A model generated the notes under the pieces. That model was not told the DNA's origin and made no database searches. It saw only the letters and a program-made list of their open reading frames with translations. Both the position numbers and the translations under genes were made by a program. A stretch of DNA of 11,182 bases from an uncultured Ilumatobacter sp. (lineage in GTDB: Bacteria; Actinomycetota; Acidimicrobiia; Acidimicrobiales; Ilumatobacteraceae): contig CALAHA010000041.1 in the NCBI GenBank assembly GCA_937891565.1, forward strand, positions 1 to 11,182. Direction: 5' to 3'. The number at the start of each line of letters is the position of its first letter. The stretch's first letter is position 1. Positions 6,880-11,182 of the stretch are shown here, one piece after another.

Positions 6880-7752
6880 TCAGCTCGGATCGAACGGCTC
6901 GACGCCCATCGGGTTCGGGTACGGAATCACCCCGGGCGACCTCGGCGCAATCGCGAGGTTGCGCAGCACGGGGCCCACGATGTGTGCCAGTTCGGCGAGC
7001 TCCGACTGGATTGCGCTCACCGGCTGACGAGCCAACTCGTCGGTGAGGGCCTCGACGTCGTCGTGCAGCGCAAGACCTTCGTCGGTGATCGCGCCCAGTT
7101 CATCAATGGCGCCGCGATTGAAGAGCCGACCGACCGCCGCAATCCAGTCGTCGTCGCTCCACCCGCGGAACGGCTTGATCGTTTCGACACCGTCGCCTGT
7201 GCTGGCCAGCCGTAGGACGTGCGCATCGCACGGCCCGATGTCATGTGCTCCGAGCGCGATGAGATGGCCGTCGCCGCGGTGCTCACGGAGGACGGTGGCC
7301 CAGTGCCACAGCGCCAGGTGGGGCTCGGTGGGCGCGTCGAGCGCAAGGTTGGCCTGGAACATCGGTCGCCGATCATCAGCGACTGACTCCGCAGCCATCC
7401 GCAGAATGAATGCAGCCCGTTTGAGCTGCATCTTGTCGACCCGTTCGACGTGCACCGACCACGCTGCATCGACGCCGGCGAGCCGGGCGCCCAGCGCGTC
7501 AGTGGGCGAGCAGCGCTGCCAAATGTCAGGCACGGCGCGCTCCACGAAATCTTGGTGGAACCCGAAGAACAGCGCCACGATCGGCCCGGCGTCGACAGCA
7601 CCCAGCGGCGCTGCCCGGCCGCCGAAGTATCCCCGCCAGAAGCCTTTCAAGCCGGCTGTTTCAAACACCGCTTGGCACTCGGGTGCAAAGTAGGTGATCG
7701 CGTGGATCGGTTCGATCAGCGTCCAGAAGTGGCGCTCCGGTGATTCGGTCAT
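6880..7752 (-). CDS. SCO6745-family conserved actinobacterial protein
   Basis: This is a 290-residue soluble, mostly helical protein. It matches from memory the actinobacterial family named after Streptomyces SCO6745. The N-terminal pattern is RHFWTLIEPIHAITYFAPE (7-25), then GLKGFWRGYFGGRAAPLGAV (34-53), a FFGFH segment, and a near C-terminal PGVIPYPNPMG. No catalytic motif, signal peptide or membrane segment is apparent, and the family's biochemical role is unknown to me. The frame is open further upstream, but the ATG at 7752 is chosen because family similarity begins there and it overlaps the stop of the methyltransferase gene (ATGA). The two are therefore probably translated together. 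Its TGA abuts the usp stop codon without any spacer. Confidence 0.85.
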   Translation of the reverse strand: MTESPERHFWTLIEPIHAITYFAPECQAVFETAGLKGFWRGYFGGRAAPLGAVDAGPIVALFFGFHQDFVERAVPDIWQRCSPTDALGARLAGVDAAWSVHVERVDKMQLKRAAFILRMAAESVADDRRPMFQANLALDAPTEPHLALWHWATVLREHRGDGHLIALGAHDIGPCDAHVLRLASTGDGVETIKPFRGWSDDDWIAAVGRLFNRGAIDELGAITDEGLALHDDVEALTDELARQPVSAIQSELAELAHIVGPVLRNLAIAPRSPGVIPYPNPMGVEPFDPS

Positions 7753-8387
7753 CGCACGCCCCGGCGTGCCGTAAGCCAGAAGCCGGTGCCAGCGCGGGCG
7801 GTTACGCCGGTCCATTCTCCTGGGAGAGCTGCAAGGACGTCGGAGGCTGGCAGGTGGATCGGCGTCTGATCGCCCAGCGTGTTGACCCACACGATCGTGC
7901 CGCCTGGCCGCAACACACGGTCGACTTCGGCTGGGAAGAGGATCATGTTGATCATCAAAATGGCGTCAACGGCATCATCGACGAACGGCAACACCGATGC
8001 GTCGGCTTGAGCACGCGGCGCCAGCTCGCCCGGAGCGTACGACAGCATCCCCATCGACAGATCGCTACACACCAGCGACCCGACGCGTCCACTGAGCACC
8101 CGAGCACCGGCGCCGGTTCCTGACCCCAACTCGAGCCAGTCGCCGTCGAGGGGTACGTCGCCGCGCTCCAATGCATCTTCGACCGGGGCGCGTTTGGTCG
8201 GGTCGACGTGGCGTTCTGACCATTCCGCAGCCATGCCATCGAACAAGCCGCCCATGTTGGTTTTGTTGTCGTCGGTCCAAGTCCCGCCAAAGGCCATGAT
8301 CCGGGTGATCTTGCGAATGGGGTGATCGGGTCCAGCAAACGGCTCCGGATCGGTGGCCTCGCGATGGTCGGTCAGCGTCGTCAGCAC
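7749..8387 (-). CDS. Class I SAM-dependent methyltransferase
   Basis: This is a 212-residue protein with a Rossmann-type methyltransferase core. Motif I is LELGSGTGAGARVL (85-98), the acidic residue at the end of strand 2 is Asp109 in CSDLSMGML, motif II/post-I is ASVLPFVDDAVDAI (130-143), and the LRPGG turn is at 159-163. The N-terminal section (31-60), with FGGTWTDDNKTNMGGLFDGM, is a lid-like region before the core. The substrate cannot be deduced; the fold is shared by small-molecule, quinone and other methyltransferases. The GTG at 8387 is chosen because AGGA lies 7 nt upstream. It begins about 30 nt after the SpoU gene and overlaps the following gene by 4 nt, so all are likely one transcript. 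Confidence 0.85.
   Translation of the reverse strand: MLTTLTDHREATDPEPFAGPDHPIRKITRIMAFGGTWTDDNKTNMGGLFDGMAAEWSERHVDPTKRAPVEDALERGDVPLDGDWLELGSGTGAGARVLSGRVGSLVCSDLSMGMLSYAPGELAPRAQADASVLPFVDDAVDAILMINMILFPAEVDRVLRPGGTIVWVNTLGDQTPIHLPASDVLAALPGEWTGVTARAGTGFWLTARRGVR
7754..7769 (-). promoter_or_regulatory. Small hairpin just upstream of the SCO6745-family start
   Basis: The plus-strand arms GCACGCC (7754-7760) and GGCGTGC (7763-7769) are perfect complements with a 2-nt centre, so the real loop would be larger. In the minus-strand mRNA this structure lies one base before the ATG and covers the G-rich run that would act as ribosome site. It could make translation of the downstream gene depend on ribosomes finishing the methyltransferase. 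It may also be chance in GC-rich coding sequence. Confidence 0.25.
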
Positions 8388-8417
8388 ACGTGCATCCTGC
8401 CACCCCTCAGTCAGCCA

Positions 8418-9236
8418 TCAGCCAGCCGGAGCCTTCCGGCTGATTGCCGCGAACGTGATCGCCGCGGCATGACCAACATTGAGGCTGTCGACGTCTGGCG
8501 AGATCGGAATGCGCACGCGGCGGGTTGTGCGTTGCAGAGTTGACCGCTCCAGGCCTGGGCCTTCGGCACCCAGGACGATTGCGAGGCGCTTGGGGACGGC
8601 GGTCGCCCACAAATCGACGGCGTCATCGCCAGGTGTCATTGCCCAGGTCTCGAAACCTGCCTCGTGCAAGGTGTCGAGTGCCCCGGGCCAGTCGTCGGCG
8701 CTGGCTCGCGCGATCGGCATGTGCAGCACCTCGCCCATACTGACGCGCACGGTGCGTCGGTAGTAGGGGTCGGTGCATGTCGGGCTGATCACCATGCCAT
8801 CGATGCCGAAAGCTCGCGCCGCACGCGAGATTGCGCCAACATTTTCATTGTCGTTTAACGCCTCGAGGACGGCGATCCGTGTTGCTGTCGCTGCAAGTTC
8901 GGCGACGGTCGGCATTGGTTTGCGGAACGCGGATGCCAGCACGCCACGGTGCAGGTTGAACCCGACGATTCCCTGCATGACCGCCCGGTCAGCGACAAAC
9001 ACGGGAACGTCCGTCAACGTCGGGTGTTCGAGGTACGGCGCGAAGCGTTCGACGCGGCTTGTTCCGAGCAGCACGGATCGCAAGCGGTGCCCGGAGTCGA
9101 TCAGCCGATCGATCGCCAGGTAGCCCTCGGCCATGAAAAACTCGTCGCCCTCCATTGCGGTGCGGGCAGCCTGGTTGTTCAGTTCCCGATAGTCGTCGAC
9201 GCGAGCGTCAGCCGGATCGGTGATTGCGATCGTCAT
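8418..9236 (-). CDS. SpoU/TrmH-family RNA 2'-O-ribose methyltransferase
   Basis: This 272-residue protein transfers a methyl group from SAM to a ribose 2'-OH in tRNA or rRNA. The three SpoU motifs are clear. Motif 1 is NDNENVGAISRAARAFG (128-144), with Asn132 and catalytic-type Arg138 at the TrmH spacing. Motif 2 is LAIVLGAEGPGLE (218-230). Motif 3 is VRIPISPDVDSLNVGHAAAI (241-260). These form the trefoil-knot SAM site. The N-terminal ~105 residues (EGYLAIDRLIDSG, HRGVLASAFR) resemble the L30e-like substrate-binding domain of RlmB/TsnR-type enzymes, so an rRNA target is slightly favoured over tRNA Gm18. The ATG at 9236 starts 11 nt after the hydratase stop. Upstream in-frame codons overlap that gene and show no family resemblance. 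Confidence 0.92.
   Translation of the reverse strand: MTIAITDPADARVDDYRELNNQAARTAMEGDEFFMAEGYLAIDRLIDSGHRLRSVLLGTSRVERFAPYLEHPTLTDVPVFVADRAVMQGIVGFNLHRGVLASAFRKPMPTVAELAATATRIAVLEALNDNENVGAISRAARAFGIDGMVISPTCTDPYYRRTVRVSMGEVLHMPIARASADDWPGALDTLHEAGFETWAMTPGDDAVDLWATAVPKRLAIVLGAEGPGLERSTLQRTTRRVRIPISPDVDSLNVGHAAAITFAAISRKAPAG
8423..8442 (-). repeat. Inverted repeat at the 3' end of the SpoU gene
   Basis: The plus-strand arms CAGCCGGA (8423-8430) and TCCGGCTG (8435-8442) pair perfectly around a 4-nt loop. The structure lies within the last codons before the stop at 8418-8420. No T-run follows, and the next gene starts only about 30 nt downstream, so it may at most weaken read-through. Confidence 0.3.
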
Positions 9237-9247
9237 CGCACGAGTGT

Positions 9248-10081
9248 CTACTCGCCCGTGAAGTTCGGCGTGCGTTTCTCGACGAATGCGGCAGCGGCTT
9301 CGCGATGGTCGGACGTGCCCATCGACAAGACCATGTTCGCCGCTTCGGCATCGAGTGCAGTCTCGACGTCGCTCGTGACGGCCCGATTCAGGTTCTCCTT
9401 CATGTAGCGCATCGCGATCGGCGCACGGTCGGCGAGGCTGCGGCACCACGCCAGTGCGGCCTCGTCGAAGCCCTCGTCGGCCAGCACTTGGTTGACGATC
9501 CCAAGATCGCGAGCCTCGGCTGCCGAGAGTCGGGGCGAGGTGAAGTAGAGCTCTTTTGCCTTGGCCGTGCCGACGAGCTGGGTGAGGAACCAGCTGCCAC
9601 CGAAGTCGCCCGACGCACCGACGTTGGCGAACGCCGGCACGATGATTGCTCGCTCAGCAGCGAGGCGGATGTCGCAAGCAAGTGCGATCGACATTCCGGC
9701 ACCGGCGGCTGCGCCGGGCAGGGCGGCAATGACCGGCTTGGGAAATCGATGGATCGCGAGCGAGACCTGCTTCTGAATCATGCGCAGATGATCCGTCGAG
9801 CTTTGGATTGTGGCACCGCGGCGCGGAGCGGCTCCGGGTTGGTGGCTCTCGTGCATTCCCTTGACGTCGCCACCAGCACAGAACGCACCGCCGTTGCCGG
9901 TGATCATCACGACACGCACGGCGTCGTCGGCTGCGAGCACCGGCAGCACCTTGGCGAACCCGGCGTACATCGCGTCGCTCAGCGCATTGCGTCGGTCGGG
10001 TCGGTTGAAGGTGATAACCCCGACGTGTCCGTCGATGTCGGCGAGGAGGTCGGTCGTTCCGGTGTCGAGGCCATGTGTCAT
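9248..10081 (-). CDS. Enoyl-CoA hydratase/isomerase (crotonase) family protein
   Basis: This is a 277-residue crotonase-fold protein acting on an acyl-CoA thioester. The oxyanion-hole segments are GGAFCAGGDVKGM (64-76) and AAAGAGMSIALACDIRLA (124-141). The second catalytic region reads GASGDFGGSWFLTQLVG (155-171). It lacks the Glu that crotonase hydratases have near PEI-LG; the Asp159 before GGSWFL matches the PaaG-like isomerase/hydratase subgroup. The C-terminus FVEKRTPNFTG is standard. Substrate and hydratase-versus-isomerase activity are open. The ATG at 10081 matches family length. No good ribosome site precedes it, but it overlaps by ATGA the end of a doubtful small ORF. It heads a close-packed set with the SpoU, methyltransferase and SCO6745 genes. 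Confidence 0.93.
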   Translation of the reverse strand: MTHGLDTGTTDLLADIDGHVGVITFNRPDRRNALSDAMYAGFAKVLPVLAADDAVRVVMITGNGGAFCAGGDVKGMHESHQPGAAPRRGATIQSSTDHLRMIQKQVSLAIHRFPKPVIAALPGAAAGAGMSIALACDIRLAAERAIIVPAFANVGASGDFGGSWFLTQLVGTAKAKELYFTSPRLSAAEARDLGIVNQVLADEGFDEAALAWCRSLADRAPIAMRYMKENLNRAVTSDVETALDAEAANMVLSMGTSDHREAAAAFVEKRTPNFTGE

Positions 10082-10278
10082 TTTGAGAGCTTGGCAGCAC
10101 CGTGACGTTTGGTGCGAGCTGTAGACACGGCGATGTACTCGCGCAAGTTGCCGAGCCGCGGTACTCGATTCAATTTTTCTCCAACGCAGTATCCGGCTAC
10201 CCGATGGAGTGCCTGGCCACCTGCCAGGTGCCGGGCAACCCGCCGAAGTATCCAACGATCTCCTACGAGCAAAGCCAA
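10078..10278 (-). CDS. Doubtful small ORF between the ligase and the hydratase
   Basis: The 227-nt gap 10082-10308 holds a possible 66-residue frame starting with TTG and rich in Arg, Leu and Val, with the basic end ARTKRHGAAKLSK. It ends in TGA overlapping the hydratase ATG (ATGA), which would supply the translational coupling that the hydratase start otherwise lacks. It is also in the same frame as the upstream ligase gene, with no stop between them after that gene's TGA. Against a real gene: no ribosome site, no recognised family, mixed third-position composition, and an equally open frame of 65 residues on the opposite strand (10102-10299). It may be non-coding or a decayed remnant. I see no tRNA or other structured RNA here. 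Confidence 0.2.
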   Translation of the reverse strand: MALLVGDRWILRRVARHLAGGQALHRVAGYCVGEKLNRVPRLGNLREYIAVSTARTKRHGAAKLSK

Positions 10279-10308
10279 GCCACAGCACAGGGCGAGTGAT
10301 ACGTCGCG

Positions 10309-11182
10309 TCAGGCTTCGGAGTTGGCGTCGAGTACTTCCTTGGGAAGCTTGCGGACCTTGGCCCGACGTTTACGGCGCGTCGGAATCATCCCGCGCATTT
10401 CTTCGAGCTTGCCGAAACACGTCAGGCGATCATCGGCTTGGAGTGCGCGGGTTGTCTTCGGGTTCGGAATGACGCTGCGATCGCGATGCAGGGTCAGAAT
10501 CGTGATGTCAAGTTCACGCAAGCCGGATTCGTCAATGGTCTGTCCGACGAATTTGGAACCTTCTGGGATGTGCAGTTCGGCAACGCCGTAGCCGGTACTG
10601 ACGGTGAGTCGCTGGCGCACATCGAGTTCGGGGAACGCAACCTGGTTATCGATGTGATCGATGATTGCACCGGCGATGTCGAGCCCAGTTGCCCGCTCGA
10701 TGCCTTCGAGGCCGGGCGACGAGTTCACTTCCATGACGAGTGGCCCGTCATTGCCTTCGAGCATGTCGACACCGGCGACCCGGAGGCCCATGATCTGCGC
10801 AGCGCGAACGGCGGTGCGCTCGTACTCAGCGTCGAGTTCGACGGCTTCGACAGATCCACCGCGGTGGACGTTGGAGCGGAATTCGTCGCCTTGCGCGGTG
10901 CGACGCATTGCTCCGACCACCCGGTCGCCGACCACGAGGGCGCGGATGTCGCGGCCCTTGCTCTCTGCGATGAACTGCTGGATCAGCACGTTCTGTTTCG
11001 TTGACTGCAACGTCTCGATGATCGCCTCGGCAACCTTTTTGTCAGGCGCCAGGATCACGCCAATGCCCTGGGTGCCTTCGAGCAACTTGATCACGACAGG
11101 CGCGCCACCGACGAGGTCGATTGCCGAGAGTACATATTTGTTTGAATATTGAACACTCTTACTTAGGCGATTTAGATATAAT
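10309..11182 (-). CDS. rimK: RimK-type ATP-grasp glutamate ligase fused to a TrkA-C (RCK-C) domain, 5' end missing
   Basis: The ATP-grasp part is clear. VIKLLEGTQGIGVILA is the ATP-binding strand-loop, EFRSNVHRGG follows, and GVDML...GPLVMEVNSSPGLEGIE supplies the Mg2+-binding Asp, Glu and Asn. This is the RimK/LysX branch, which adds glutamate to a protein C-terminus or an amino-group carrier. Counting from the GTG at 11094, residues 163-238 form a second domain. It contains GYGVAELHIPEGSKFVGQTI, a GLRELDITILTLHRDRSVIP stretch and LQADDRLTCFGKLEEM, the pattern of the ligand-binding TrkA-C/RCK-C domain. A basic tail (RRKRRAKVRK) ends the protein. The 11094 GTG is not the true start: the frame continues open to the window edge and LSAIDLVGGAPV just upstream is family-like. 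Roughly 120-130 N-terminal residues should be missing. The last 17 codons at the edge are suspect (AT-rich). Confidence 0.88.
   Translation of the reverse strand, partial: LYLNRLSKSVQYSNKYVLSAIDLVGGAPVVIKLLEGTQGIGVILAPDKKVAEAIIETLQSTKQNVLIQQFIAESKGRDIRALVVGDRVVGAMRRTAQGDEFRSNVHRGGSVEAVELDAEYERTAVRAAQIMGLRVAGVDMLEGNDGPLVMEVNSSPGLEGIERATGLDIAGAIIDHIDNQVAFPELDVRQRLTVSTGYGVAELHIPEGSKFVGQTIDESGLRELDITILTLHRDRSVIPNPKTTRALQADDRLTCFGKLEEMRGMIPTRRKRRAKVRKLPKEVLDANSEA
11131..11182. other. Abrupt AT-rich edge segment inside the ligase gene
   Basis: By direct count 13 of these 52 bases are G or C, against a strongly GC-rich remainder of the window. The change is sharp and falls inside the coding frame, just upstream (in gene direction) of the well-conserved LSAIDLVGG. 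The 17 codons translate without a stop but give an Asn/Ser/Lys/Tyr-rich peptide not obviously RimK-like. It may be a chimeric contig end, the edge of an inserted element, or unusually divergent native sequence. Confidence 0.5.

Noticed and set aside
6880..7890. A 336-residue version of the SCO6745-family protein
   Set aside because: The first 46 residues overlap the methyltransferase gene in another frame. Family similarity begins at the ATG at 7752.
8418..9449. A 343-residue version of the SpoU protein
   Set aside because: The extra N-terminus lies inside the hydratase gene in another frame and shows no family features. The ATG at 9236 gives a normal family protein.
9248..10288. A 346-residue version of the hydratase
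   Set aside because: The upstream 69 residues are low-quality, Arg/Ser-rich and unlike crotonases. The family start is at 10081.
10102..10299. Plus-strand 65-residue ORF in the ligase-hydratase gap
   Set aside because: No ribosome site, no recognisable family, no operon context, and it is antisense to the surrounding transcription.
10309..11094. The GTG at 11094 as true start of the ligase
   Set aside because: It would begin in the middle of the ATP-grasp fold, and conserved family residues continue upstream in frame, so the gene is truncated by the window edge.
1..11182. CRISPR arrays, tRNA/rRNA genes, insertion sequences, prophage or toxin-antitoxin genes
   Set aside because: No spaced direct repeats, cloverleaf patterns, transposase or integrase motifs were seen on reading through. 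The intergenic space is very small and accounted for above.

Overview
The window looks like chromosomal DNA from a GC-rich actinobacterium. A member of the class Acidimicrobiia (Ilumatobacter-like) is my best guess. This rests on the high GC content, frequent GTG/TTG starts, a gene of the actinobacterial 'SCO6745' family, and the style of the winged-helix regulator. It was not confirmed by any search. Almost everything is on the minus strand. I see no rRNA, tRNA, CRISPR array, insertion sequence or phage gene.

Positions 82-6275 (minus strand, transcribed right to left) hold a complete seven-subunit Mrp-type Na+/H+ antiporter operon in the canonical order mrpA-B-C-D-E-F-G. An eighth gene follows, encoding a small winged-helix DNA-binding protein. 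All seven junctions are exact 4-nt overlaps (five ATGA, two GTGA), so the regulator appears to be translated as part of the antiporter unit. A perfect 16-bp inverted repeat (48-82) closes the operon. The products should form a membrane complex that exchanges cytoplasmic Na+ for external protons, and the regulator may report on or control that operon.

Positions 6276-6408 are an AT-rich divergent intergenic region. It separates mrpA from a plus-strand universal stress protein gene (6409-6879) whose ATP-binding loop is degenerate. That gene ends back to back with the convergent minus-strand block, the two stop codons forming TGATCA.

Positions 6880-11182 (minus strand, read right to left) hold: a 5'-truncated RimK-type ATP-grasp ligase fused to a TrkA-C/RCK-C-like domain; a 227-nt gap containing a doubtful small ORF; an enoyl-CoA hydratase/isomerase; a SpoU-type 2'-O-methyltransferase; a class I SAM methyltransferase; and an SCO6745-family protein. 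The last four are tightly spaced and probably co-transcribed, but I see no single pathway linking them. The last ~50 bases of the window are abruptly AT-rich, which suggests a contig-edge artefact or an insertion inside the rimK-like gene.

The most interesting items are the ligase-RCK-C fusion, the regulator translationally linked to the complete Mrp operon, the in-frame open extension after the ligase stop codon, and the composition break at the right edge.
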